Assembly (NCBI RefSeq): GCF_000069185.1
Contig: NC_010397.1
Location: 4,216,001 to 4,280,000 of the forward strand
DNA length: 64,000 nucleotides
Direction of reading: 5' to 3'
Origin: Mycobacteroides abscessus ATCC 19977
Lineage (GTDB): Bacteria; Actinomycetota; Actinomycetes; Mycobacteriales; Mycobacteriaceae
Part shown: positions 1-7,698 of the stretch, piece after piece
How positions within the stretch are numbered: position 1 is the first letter of the stretch
Layout: each line of letters starts with the position of its first letter
Program-made: the position numbers and the translations under genes
The notes under the pieces: generated by a model
The model's database searches: none
What the model was told of the DNA's origin: nothing
What the model saw: only the letters and a program-made list of their open reading frames with translations

Positions 1-890
1 ACGACCTCGCCGAGCGCTGTGCCGTACCCGGGCAGACGCTTGAGCGCTTCGCTGATGTGCGCCTTGCGGTCCAGCAGATCGTCGAGCACAACGCTCAGCT
101 TCTCCATGGTGGGACGGAACTCTTGGCGGTTGTCGGCCACGAATCCGCTGATCTGCTGTGAGAGTCCCTGGATACGGTTGATCAGCTCGCTGATCGCCAG
201 ACGCCGCTCATCGAGCGCGGCGAACAGTTGATTACCGTCAGTGACGAGCTTGTTCACCTGACCGGCGCGCTCGGACAGAATCCCGCTCACGGATTTCGCG
301 TGTGTCAACAGCTGCTCGAGCGCGGCGTCACGGGCGTTCAACGTACGCGAGAGTGAGGCGACGCCGTCCAGGGCGCCGCGCAGCTGCGGGGTGGCATCCC
401 GCATCGCCTCGGTGATGACCTGCAGCGACTGATCCAGTTGCGCCTTGTCGATCCCGCCGGCCGAGGCGCCCAAATCGCTCAGTGCGCTGTTCAGCGTGTA
501 CGGCGTCGTGGTGCGACCCAACGGAATCTCCGTGATGCGACCGGCCCCCGCCGGCGTCACCGAGAGCGACTTTTCACCCAGCACCGTGGTGGTCCGGATC
601 GCCGCCAACGACTGATCGCCCAGTCGGATCGAACGGTCCACCGTGAAGTCAACCCGAACCTTGTTGCCCGCCAAGGAAACATCCTTGACCTGCCCCACCT
701 TGATACCCGATACAAAGACATTGCCGCCCGACTCCAGCCCCCCGGAGTCCGCGAAATACCCCGTGTACTGCTTACCCTGCGGCCAAAACGGCAGGCCCGT
801 ATAACCGAACGCGACCAGCACCAGCATGCTCACCACAGCAATGCCGAAGATGCCGGTGCGTACCGGGTCCTTCTCCTGAATGTCACTCAT
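1..890 (-). CDS. mce4C: Mce-family protein Mce4C, N-terminal part (runs off the left edge)
   Basis: The reading frame opens with ATG at 890 and is still open at base 1, giving about 296 codons. It shows an N-terminal hydrophobic segment (about residues 14-28), then an MCE/MlaD beta domain (about residues 35-115), then a long helical region rich in Leu, Gln and Asp. This is the usual Mce layout: an anchored periplasmic protein of the sterol importer. Its ATG overlaps the end of mce4B by 8 bases, so the two are probably translationally coupled. It is third in the order mceA-mceB-mceC, which is why I call it C. The C-terminus is not visible. The mce4 assignment rests on the flanking sterol genes. 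Confidence 0.9.
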   Translation of the reverse strand, partial: MSDIQEKDPVRTGIFGIAVVSMLVLVAFGYTGLPFWPQGKQYTGYFADSGGLESGGNVFVSGIKVGQVKDVSLAGNKVRVDFTVDRSIRLGDQSLAAIRTTTVLGEKSLSVTPAGAGRITEIPLGRTTTPYTLNSALSDLGASAGGIDKAQLDQSLQVITEAMRDATPQLRGALDGVASLSRTLNARDAALEQLLTHAKSVSGILSERAGQVNKLVTDGNQLFAALDERRLAISELINRIQGLSQQISGFVADNRQEFRPTMEKLSVVLDDLLDRKAHISEALKRLPGYGTALGEV

Positions 891-1917
891 TTTTGAAGGC
901 ACACCTGCCCTTCGACGGGTCTGGCGGTCCACCGAACGGGATCAGCCAGTCGGTGCCGACGGGCCCGTTGACCTTGATCCGGATGGAGCAGTAATAGATG
1001 TTGAAAAAAGATCCGTACGCACCAAGGGCGTTGAGCCGCAGATAGTTCTCGGCCAGGTTCTCTACGACGACGTTGACGTCGGCCTTGCGCTCATCAACCC
1101 GCGTGGCCAGTTGGCGGGCCTGCTCGATGGTGCCCTTGATGTACGGCCGGGTGTCCTTGAGCACCGACTCCAGCGATGAAGCCGTCGAAGCGAGCGGCGG
1201 CAGTGCACCGGCGACCACATCGCGCTGTTGCGCCAATCCCGAAATGAGCTGCTGCAGTTGATCCACGCTCGAGGAGAACTGTGTGCTCTTCGAATCGACA
1301 GTGGCCAGCACCTCGTTCAGGTGGTTGATCACATCGCCGATCAGCTGATCGCGCTCGGCCAATCCAGAAGTGAAAGAGGATGTGTCGCCAAGCAATTGAG
1401 AGAGCGTTCCGCCCTGTCCCTGGAGAATCTGGATGAACGCATTGCTGATCTCGTTGACCTTCGCGGCGTCGAACCCCTTGAGCACGGGCCGAAGTCCGCC
1501 AAGCAATGCGTCCAGATCGAGTGCGGGCTGGGTGTGCTCCTTGTCGAGCGTTCCGCCGTCGGGCAGTTTATGTAGTTCACCGGGGCCCGCCGTGATCTCC
1601 AGATACCGGTCGCCGACCAGGTTCTCGTACCTGATGATGGCACGGCTGGAGCTGTAGAGCTGGTACTTCGAATCAACATCGAAGGTCACTTCGACACTGT
1701 TGTCACGATTCAGGGATACGTTCTTCACCCGGCCCACCGGCACCCCGGCGATCCGCACCTTCTGCCCCGACCGTAAATCGGACGCCGTGCTGAACATCGC
1801 GTGATACCTCTTGCCCGAACCGAATCGGAACTCACCGAAGGTGATGATCAGTCCGGCGGCCACCAGCAGCATCACCACGGTGAAGACGATGACCTTGATT
1901 TGTGTGGCGCGCTTCAT
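883..1917 (-). CDS. mce4B: Mce-family protein Mce4B
   Basis: 344 residues, close to the usual length for Mce4B. An N-terminal membrane anchor (about residues 8-27) precedes the MCE domain (about residues 36-115), followed by a long alpha-helical region with many Gln and Leu and a short C-terminal tail. Mce proteins are the substrate-handling, presumably tube-forming, subunits of an ABC-type importer; Mce4 takes up cholesterol in M. tuberculosis. The ATG at 1917 overlaps the mce4A stop (TGATG), and the 3' end overlaps mce4C by 8 bases, so this is an uninterrupted operon. Confidence 0.93.
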   Translation of the reverse strand: MKRATQIKVIVFTVVMLLVAAGLIITFGEFRFGSGKRYHAMFSTASDLRSGQKVRIAGVPVGRVKNVSLNRDNSVEVTFDVDSKYQLYSSSRAIIRYENLVGDRYLEITAGPGELHKLPDGGTLDKEHTQPALDLDALLGGLRPVLKGFDAAKVNEISNAFIQILQGQGGTLSQLLGDTSSFTSGLAERDQLIGDVINHLNEVLATVDSKSTQFSSSVDQLQQLISGLAQQRDVVAGALPPLASTASSLESVLKDTRPYIKGTIEQARQLATRVDERKADVNVVVENLAENYLRLNALGAYGSFFNIYYCSIRIKVNGPVGTDWLIPFGGPPDPSKGRCAFKNE

Positions 1918-3116
1918 CAGAACTCACTTCGCTTCGCGAAGGCACCGTTGTACAGGTACTGGAGGGTATCGGGGGCGTTGACCTGCAGCTCCTCCAACGG
2001 CTTGTAGGGGATGTAGGCGTTGTCGGTTACCAGGAAGGGCGACCGGAACCATGATCCGTTCTGCATCTTGGTCGGAATGTTCGGTAGGCCACGGCAATTG
2101 GGCCCGCCCGATGCGTTCACGATGGGAAGGCTGTCCGGGTATGTGTACACCGGAGCGCCTAGCGGAAAGCTATTGGTCAAGAACAGTCCGGGCCGCACGC
2201 CACCGATGAGCGGGGTGAAGGTCACCAGCGCCTTGGAGATCGCCTGCAACGTGCAGGGAATCTCCGGCGAGTATCTACCGAGGAGCGTGGCGGGGGCGCG
2301 CAGCCGTTGCAGCGCCGCGGTGAGGTCCTTCTCTGCCGGAGCCAGCGTCTCGTAACCGTTGTTGCCTAGACCAATCGCCGCGAGCAATGTCGCCTTGAGG
2401 TCCTGCTGCTGGTCGACGACGGTACGACTCAACGCGGGCAGGTTGTCGAGAATGCGCACGATGTCCGGGGCGGCATCACCATAGATCTGCCCGACCTGTC
2501 CGGCCTGACGGAAATCCTGCTGCAGGGCTGGGAGTTTCGGATTCAGCTGATCCAGATATTGGTCGAGCTCGACGAGGCCTTGCCCGAAATTGTCCCCATT
2601 TCCGCGCAGCCCTTCGCCTACCGCGGTGAGGGTGGCGTTGAGGTTGACCGGGTCGATCTTGCCGAGCAGCCGGGTCAGGTTCTCGAACACGGTGTTGACT
2701 TCCAGAGCCACTGCCTCGGCTGTCACTGTTGCCCCCGGCCGCAGTGACGAATCCGAGGGCTTTTGCGGAGCAAGGAATTCCACCGACTTGGCGCCGAAGA
2801 CCGTGGTCCCCGCGATACGCACCGTGGCGTTCGAGGGAATCAGACGCAGATCCTTGGCATTGACCGCCAGTTCCAGCTTGGCCTGATCGTTGGCGTAGGA
2901 GATCGACGTGACCTTGCCGATCTGCAATCCGTGGAACTTGACCTTTCCCCCCTCCTCCATCACCAGGCCCGCGCGCGGCGAGACGACGGTGATGGGCTTG
3001 GTGTCGGCGAAGGCGTCGTTGTAGGCCAGATAGGTCAGTACGGTCAGCAGCACCAGCACGGAGGCAAGCACCGTGCCGGCCAGCCGGACAGCCCGGCGCG
3101 TGGACGTATCGGACAT
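1917..3116 (-). CDS. mce4A: Mce-family protein Mce4A
   Basis: 399 residues, about the same as M. tuberculosis Mce4A (400). It has an N-terminal hydrophobic anchor (about residues 10-32), an MCE domain (about residues 38-125), a helical middle, and a C-terminal domain that contains two cysteines (in PCTLQA and PNCRGL) which could form a disulfide outside the membrane. It is the first Mce subunit after the two YrbE permeases and begins 15 bases after yrbE4B. By family and position it is a sterol-import component acting in the cell envelope. Confidence 0.94.
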   Translation of the reverse strand: MSDTSTRRAVRLAGTVLASVLVLLTVLTYLAYNDAFADTKPITVVSPRAGLVMEEGGKVKFHGLQIGKVTSISYANDQAKLELAVNAKDLRLIPSNATVRIAGTTVFGAKSVEFLAPQKPSDSSLRPGATVTAEAVALEVNTVFENLTRLLGKIDPVNLNATLTAVGEGLRGNGDNFGQGLVELDQYLDQLNPKLPALQQDFRQAGQVGQIYGDAAPDIVRILDNLPALSRTVVDQQQDLKATLLAAIGLGNNGYETLAPAEKDLTAALQRLRAPATLLGRYSPEIPCTLQAISKALVTFTPLIGGVRPGLFLTNSFPLGAPVYTYPDSLPIVNASGGPNCRGLPNIPTKMQNGSWFRSPFLVTDNAYIPYKPLEELQVNAPDTLQYLYNGAFAKRSEF

Positions 3117-3131
3117 CTCCTTCCCTATCCC

Positions 3132-3992
3132 CTAGCCCGAAAGATTGAAGTTGCCGGACCCGCCGTACACGGCAAGTGAGATGAACAGGGTGACAAGCAC
3201 AACCACGATGAGCGAGGTACGGACCGCCTGCCCGACCGCGACGCCCACCCCCACCGGTCCACCGGAGGCGTTGAACCCGTAGCTGGTGTGCACGAGCATC
3301 ACGACCACCGACATGACGATCGCCTGCAGGAACGACCACAGCAGATCGGTGGGCACCAAGAAGGTATTGAAGTAGTGGTCGTACACACCCGGCGACTGAC
3401 CGTTGATCATGACGGTGGTCGCGCGGGACGCGAAGAACGCAGCCAGCACCGAGAGCGAGTACAGCGGGATGATGGCGATCAGTCCGGCCACCAAGCGGGT
3501 GGAGACCAAATACGAAATGGCGTGCACCGCCATGGTTTCCAGCGCGTCGATCTCCTCTGCGACGCGCATGGCACCCAATTGCGCCGTCGTTCCCGCGCCA
3601 ATCGTGGCGGCCATCGCGATGCCGGCCACCACCGGCGCGACGATGCGAACATTGAGAAATGCGGACAGGAAGCCGGTGAGCGCCTCGATACCGATGTTGC
3701 CCAGCGATGAGTAACCCTGGACCGCGATGACACCACCGGAGGCCAGCGTCAGGAAGACCGCGACACCGACGGTTCCGCCGATCATCACCAGAGCTCCGGT
3801 GCCCATGGTGATCTCAGCGAGCACCCGGATCGTTTCCTTGCGGTATTTGGTCAGCGCCGCCGGGATATAGCTCAGTGATTGCGCATAAAAGAGGGCTTGC
3901 TCCCCGAATTTGTCGAACGAGCGTCCCAATCCGCGCATATACCGAACGGTATAGGAGGTCACTGTGTGCGTCGAAAGGTACGGTCCGCTCAT
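3132..3992 (-). CDS. yrbE4B: YrbE4B, MlaE-type permease of the Mce4 importer
   Basis: 286 residues from ATG 3992. It is a MlaE/YrbE membrane protein: about five hydrophobic segments and the conserved Gly/Ala-rich cytoplasmic loop followed by EEIDALE (about residues 168-174), which is thought to contact the ATPase. A GTG three bases upstream (3995) could also serve. I prefer the ATG because it forms a TGATG overlap with the preceding 32-residue repeat micro-ORF, mirroring the TGATG junction at the end of yrbE4A. It should pair with YrbE4A to form the inner-membrane permease. The first 30 or so residues differ most from the family. Confidence 0.93.
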   Translation of the reverse strand: MSGPYLSTHTVTSYTVRYMRGLGRSFDKFGEQALFYAQSLSYIPAALTKYRKETIRVLAEITMGTGALVMIGGTVGVAVFLTLASGGVIAVQGYSSLGNIGIEALTGFLSAFLNVRIVAPVVAGIAMAATIGAGTTAQLGAMRVAEEIDALETMAVHAISYLVSTRLVAGLIAIIPLYSLSVLAAFFASRATTVMINGQSPGVYDHYFNTFLVPTDLLWSFLQAIVMSVVVMLVHTSYGFNASGGPVGVGVAVGQAVRTSLIVVVLVTLFISLAVYGGSGNFNLSG

Positions 3993-4090
3993 CACATTGT
4001 CGCTTCTTCGCGCAGGTCGCTCATCAGTGCCATCGCTTCTTCGCGCAGGTCGCTCATCAGTGCCATCGCTTCTTCGCGCAGGTCGCTCAT
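3992..4090 (-). CDS. 32-residue repeat micro-ORF between yrbE4A and yrbE4B
   Basis: This small frame is created by the tandem repeat at 4001-4096. It starts with the ATG that overlaps the yrbE4A stop (ATGA at 4092-4089) and ends in a TGA that overlaps the yrbE4B ATG (TGATG). It encodes MSDLREEA three times, the first two separated from the next copy by MAL, followed by TM. Repeat units of 33 bases keep the frame at any copy number. The likely role is to preserve translational coupling from yrbE4A to yrbE4B rather than to make a functional peptide. Whether a peptide accumulates is unknown. Confidence 0.55.
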   Translation of the reverse strand: MSDLREEAMALMSDLREEAMALMSDLREEATM

Positions 4091-4096
4091 CAGTGC
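4001..4096 (-). repeat. 33-bp tandem repeat, about 3 copies, MIRU-like
   Basis: Copies lie at 4001-4033, 4034-4066 and 4067-4096 (the last lacks a match in its final 3 bases) and appear identical otherwise. The minus-strand unit begins ATGAGCGACCTGCGCGAAGA. It sits exactly in the stop/start overlap of yrbE4A and yrbE4B. Nine bases, TGATGAGCG, occur both at the yrbE4A end and at the yrbE4B start, as if an ancestral single TGATGAGCG had been duplicated on insertion. This resembles MIRU elements of M. tuberculosis, which insert in TGA-type coupling sites and carry small frames overlapping both neighbours. Confidence 0.85.
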
Positions 4097-4857
4097 TTCA
4101 CCAGGACCCGTACCCCGATGGCCGTCATGACCACGTTGATGACGAACAAACAAATGAAGGCGTAGACGACGGTCTCGTTGACCGCATCGCCGACGCCCTT
4201 GGGTCCGCCCTTGACGGTGAGTCCGCGGTAACAACCGACCAGTCCGGCGAAGATGCCAAACAAGAAGGCCTTGACCTCCGAGATCATCAGCTCGCCCAGC
4301 CCGGTCAGCACCGTCAGGCCGTTGATGAAGGCTCCGGGGTTCACACCCTGCAGGAACACCGAGAACACGTAGCCACCGACCATGCCGATGGCGCACACCA
4401 GTCCGTTGAGCAGCAGCGCCACGAAGGTCGAGGCCAGCACTCGCGGCACCACGAGCCGCTGGATCGGGTCGATGCCAAGTACCTGCATCGCGTCGATTTC
4501 CTCACGAATGGTGCGCGCACCCAGGTCGGCGCAGATCGCCGTGGCACCGGCACCCGCGACCACCAGCACGGTGACCACCGGACCGAGCTGAGTCACCGTG
4601 CCGAAGGCCGTAGCGGCACCGGACAGGTCTGCCGCGCCGATCTCTCGCAGCAAGATATTGAGCGTGAAGGCCACCAGCACGGTGAACGGGATGGCCACCA
4701 AGAGCGTCGGCAACAACGAGACCCGCGCGATGAACCAGGTCTGGTCCAAGAACTCCTGGCCCTGGAAGGGGCGACGGAAGATATTGCGAAACGTAGCCAG
4801 CGACATGGAGACGAAGCCGCCGACGGCGCGCGCGGGCGCCGCGAGCTGCTGCTTCAA
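4090..4857 (-). CDS. yrbE4A: YrbE4A, MlaE-type permease of the Mce4 importer
   Basis: 255 residues from a TTG at 4857. I chose TTG because AGGAG lies 6 bases upstream, and the resulting start (KQQLAAPARAVGGF) aligns with the known YrbE4A N-terminus; an in-frame codon at 4887 would add ten unmatched residues. It is a polytopic MlaE-family permease with the IREEIDAMQVLGIDP loop (about residues 118-132). It is first in the mce4 operon and lies 186 bases downstream of a palindromic KstR operator. Very strong similarity to the recalled M. tuberculosis protein supports the mce4 assignment. Confidence 0.94.
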   Translation of the reverse strand: MKQQLAAPARAVGGFVSMSLATFRNIFRRPFQGQEFLDQTWFIARVSLLPTLLVAIPFTVLVAFTLNILLREIGAADLSGAATAFGTVTQLGPVVTVLVVAGAGATAICADLGARTIREEIDAMQVLGIDPIQRLVVPRVLASTFVALLLNGLVCAIGMVGGYVFSVFLQGVNPGAFINGLTVLTGLGELMISEVKAFLFGIFAGLVGCYRGLTVKGGPKGVGDAVNETVVYAFICLFVINVVMTAIGVRVLVKH

Positions 4858-5042
4858 CCTTTGCTCCTGTCTCACACATCCCGGCACTGCCGAAGTCCCG
4901 CCCCCAGGGTCCGGTTAACGATCGACGTGTACCTACCACGCTGTGAGGCGCACCATACTAACGAGAAAAAATTCTTAGTGTCAATTCATTCGCGGACAGG
5001 CAAATCGCACGCCGCGTCCACTTTATCCTGCAGGTTTGGTGC

Positions 5043-5068
5043 GATAACTAGAACCCGTTCTAGTTATC
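5043..5068. promoter_or_regulatory. KstR operator for the mce4 operon (26-bp palindrome)
   Basis: GATAACTAGAAC and its exact complement GTTCTAGTTATC flank a central CC, so all 12 positions of each arm pair. The core TAGAACCCGTTCTA (5049-5062) fits the KstR consensus T-n2-AAC-n2-GTT-n2-A perfectly. It lies between the hsd4A 3' end and yrbE4A. KstR is the TetR-type, cholesterol-pathway-responsive repressor of mycobacterial sterol genes. Confidence 0.88.
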
Positions 5069-5093
5069 CACGCACCGCTACCCTTGTCGTCAC

Positions 5094-5999
5094 CTAATCC
5101 TCGACCATCAGCGCAGTCGCGGAGAAAGTGCGCTTGGGGTCGTGTCCAGCAAAGAAATCAGCCAGGGTTGAATTCAGTGCTGACGGATCCCAGGCGTCCG
5201 AATCCGCGGTGAACTTCGCCTCCACAGTAGGCGCTGCCAACAACGTCACGGTGGGTCCGTAAACAATGAATAGCTGACCATTGACCGCCTCCGCCGCCGG
5301 CGCGGCCAGATAGCGCACCAATGTCACGACATGCTCAGGGGATAGCGGATCGATCGAATCCTCGGGCGCGTCTCCGAAGACGTCGGCCGTCATCGCGGTG
5401 CGGGCACGCGGGGCGATGGCGTTGGCCCGCACCCCGTACCGGCCCAGCGCGCGGGCAGCCGACAGCGTGAGCGCGGTGATACCCGCCTTGGCGGCGCCGT
5501 AGTTGGCCTGCCCCTCCGGCCCCAGCAGGCCGGCTTCGGAGGACGTATTGATAAGGCGTCCGTAGGTGGGGGCTCCGGCCGCCTTGGAGGCTCCACGCCA
5601 GTATGTGGCCGCGTTACGGGTCAGCAGGAAGTGGCCGCGCAGGTGTACGTGGATGACGGCGTCGAACTCCTCGTCCGACATGTTGAAGAGCATCCGATCG
5701 CGGGTGATGCCCGCATTGTTGACCACGACATGCAGGCCACCGAGGGATTCGGCGGTGGAGATCAGTTCGTCGGCGGTCGCACGCTCGCCGATATCACCGG
5801 CGACGGTGACACCCTTGGATCCCGCCGCGGCGATCTCGTCGAGCACATCGCTCTTGTCCAATGCCGGCGCGATGTCGTTGACGACGACGGTCGCCCCGGA
5901 CCGCGCCAAGCCGATCGCCTCGGCACGGCCGAGTCCCGCGGCAGCACCCGTGACAATGGCGACACGGCCGCTCAGATCGGCATCAGCAATCGCGCTCAT
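5094..5999 (-). CDS. hsd4A: Hsd4A-like short-chain dehydrogenase
   Basis: 301 residues. Classical SDR features: the Rossmann motif TGAAAGLG (about residues 17-24), NNAG (about residue 95), and catalytic Ser and Tyr-x-x-x-Lys in NTSSEAG and YGAAKAG. It matches in place and length the Rv3502c/Hsd4A protein, a hydroxyacyl-CoA or 17-beta-hydroxysteroid dehydrogenase of sterol side-chain oxidation. The start ATG 5999 has GAAGGGA just upstream. It follows fdxD by 83 bases on the same strand, so both are likely transcribed from the divergent KstR-controlled promoter near 6440. The acyl-CoA substrate cannot be fixed from sequence. Confidence 0.88.
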   Translation of the reverse strand: MSAIADADLSGRVAIVTGAAAGLGRAEAIGLARSGATVVVNDIAPALDKSDVLDEIAAAGSKGVTVAGDIGERATADELISTAESLGGLHVVVNNAGITRDRMLFNMSDEEFDAVIHVHLRGHFLLTRNAATYWRGASKAAGAPTYGRLINTSSEAGLLGPEGQANYGAAKAGITALTLSAARALGRYGVRANAIAPRARTAMTADVFGDAPEDSIDPLSPEHVVTLVRYLAAPAAEAVNGQLFIVYGPTVTLLAAPTVEAKFTADSDAWDPSALNSTLADFFAGHDPKRTFSATALMVED

Positions 6000-6082
6000 T
6001 CAAATTTCCCTTCAGTCCCATGCCTTCGACGCACTCCCTCACCCCGGCGCCGCGCGAGCGGGCCGGCGATTTATGAATGCCT

Positions 6083-6274
6083 CTAGTCTTTGCGGATCAA
6101 TGCGGCGCGCGGGCACTCCGCGATCGCCTGCTCGACCAGATCTTCCTGATCGGCCGGTACTTCCTCTTGCAGGATGACGACATAGTCGTCGTCATCGACG
6201 TCGAATACCTCTGGAGCGATCCCGAGGCATACCAAGTTGCCTTCACAACGGTCAGGAACTACACCGACACGCAT
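6083..6274 (-). CDS. fdxD: [3Fe-4S] ferredoxin FdxD
   Basis: 63 residues. The cluster ligands are in CEGNLVC near the N-terminus and ECPRAAL near the C-terminus, the three-cysteine pattern of actinobacterial [3Fe-4S] ferredoxins; the usual middle ligand position is Asn. The protein is acidic (DVDDDDYV). ATG 6274 has GAGG six bases upstream. It is divergent from fadE26, as Rv3503c is from Rv3504. It probably passes electrons to a P450 or oxygenase of sterol degradation; which one is not evident, and no P450 gene is in this window. Confidence 0.92.
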   Translation of the reverse strand: MRVGVVPDRCEGNLVCLGIAPEVFDVDDDDYVVILQEEVPADQEDLVEQAIAECPRAALIRKD

Positions 6275-6436
6275 TGGAAACCTCTTTCCGGCGCGGTATG
6301 AACCAGCGCGCCGACGTCATCGTCTAATTGGGCTGTATCGCCAGACTACGACACGTGATCGCCGACACAACCCCGGTAAAAGCCGGGATCTCCGGGCCAG
6401 GTTTGTACGGCATCGTCGCGTCTGGACTCCCTAGAC

Positions 6437-6450
6437 TAGAACGTGTTACA
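6437..6450. promoter_or_regulatory. KstR operator between fdxD and fadE26
   Basis: TAGAACGTGTTACA is a perfect match to T-n2-AAC-n2-GTT-n2-A. It lies 54 bases upstream of the fadE26 ATG in the 229-bp divergent gap, so it can control both fdxD-hsd4A and fadE26-fadE27-fadD17. Confidence 0.85.
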
Positions 6451-6503
6451 ACTCTTGTGTCAATGTGGGTCACACTTGAGGTCCACAGCAGCGGAGGTCA
6501 CAC

Positions 6504-7682
6504 ATGCATATCGCCTACACGCCCGAGCAGGAAGAGCTGCGCCGCGAGCTACGCGCATACTTCGACAAACTGCTGACCCCGGAGCGGCGGGAGGCTCTGG
6601 CGTCGAACCAAGGTGAATACGGCAGCGGCAACGTTTATCGCGAGACCGTCGAGCAGATGGGAGCCGACGGATGGCTGGCCCTCGGCTGGCCCAAGGAATT
6701 CGGCGGCCAGGACCGCTCGGTCATGGATCAGCTGATCTTCACCGACGAGGCCGCCATCGCCGGCGCACCGGTGCCGTTCCTGACGATCAACAGCGTTGCG
6801 CCGACGATCATGCATTTCGGCACCGATGAGCAGAAGAAGTTCTTCTTGCCGAAGATCGCCGCGGGCAAGTTGCACTTCTCCATCGGGTACTCCGAGCCGG
6901 GCGCCGGAACCGACCTCGCCTCGCTGCGCACCTCGGCGGTACGCGATGGCGATGACTACATCGTCAACGGTCAGAAGATGTGGACCAGTCTCATCGAGTA
7001 CGCCGACTACATCTGGCTGGCGGTGCGCACCAACACCGAGGTCAAGAAACACCGCGGTATCTCCATGCTCATCGTTCCCACCACGGCCGAGGGCTTCTCG
7101 TACACCAAGGTGCACACCATGGCCGGGCCCGGCACCAGCGCCACCTACTACCAGGATGTGCGCGTCCCGGTCACGAGCCGGGTCGGCGAGGAGAACGCCG
7201 GCTGGAAGCTGGTCACCAATCAGCTCAACCACGAGCGGGTGGCTCTGGTTTCGTCGGCGCCGATCATCACCGCGCTGCGCGAGGTCCGCGAGTGGGCCCA
7301 GAACACCAAGGGCCCGGGTGGCCGGATCATCGACGCGGAATGGGTGCAGCTGAACCTGGCGCGCGTGCATGCCAAGGCCGAATATCTCAAGCTCATCAAC
7401 TGGGAGCTGGCCTCCACTACCGACGCGGCCCCCTCTCCCGCCGACGCCTCGGCCACCAAGGTCTTTGGTACCGAGTTGGCCACCGAGGCCTACCGCCTTC
7501 TCATGGAGGTCCTCGGCACCGCCGCGACGCTGCGCCAGGACTCGCCCGGCGCGCAGCTGCGCGGCCGCGTCGAGCGGATGCACCGTGCCTGCTTGATTCT
7601 CACCTTCGGCGGTGGCACCAACGAGGTGCAACGCGACATCATCGCGATGACCGCTCTTGGCCAACCTGCGGCAAGCCGCTAG
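6504..7682 (+). CDS. fadE26: Acyl-CoA dehydrogenase FadE26 (ChsE4-type subunit)
   Basis: 392 residues. Acyl-CoA dehydrogenase signatures: GYSEPGAGTDLASL with MWTS shortly after (about residues 128-160), and a C-terminal GGGTNEVQRDIIAM that contributes to FAD binding. ATG 6504 has GGAGG seven bases upstream. In M. tuberculosis FadE26 pairs with FadE27 as the alpha2beta2 enzyme ChsE4-ChsE5, which dehydrogenates the steroid CoA thioester in the first side-chain cycle. The immediate neighbour here is fadE27, 16 bases downstream, so the same heteromer is expected. Induction by release of KstR at 6437-6450 is inferred. Confidence 0.93.
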   Translation: MHIAYTPEQEELRRELRAYFDKLLTPERREALASNQGEYGSGNVYRETVEQMGADGWLALGWPKEFGGQDRSVMDQLIFTDEAAIAGAPVPFLTINSVAPTIMHFGTDEQKKFFLPKIAAGKLHFSIGYSEPGAGTDLASLRTSAVRDGDDYIVNGQKMWTSLIEYADYIWLAVRTNTEVKKHRGISMLIVPTTAEGFSYTKVHTMAGPGTSATYYQDVRVPVTSRVGEENAGWKLVTNQLNHERVALVSSAPIITALREVREWAQNTKGPGGRIIDAEWVQLNLARVHAKAEYLKLINWELASTTDAAPSPADASATKVFGTELATEAYRLLMEVLGTAATLRQDSPGAQLRGRVERMHRACLILTFGGGTNEVQRDIIAMTALGQPAASR

Positions 7683-7698
7683 AAGGGACTGCACTGCA

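Noticed and set aside
4001..4096. CRISPR-like short repeats
   Set aside because: The three copies are contiguous with no spacers and lie in a coding-overlap site, so this is a tandem repeat, not a CRISPR array.
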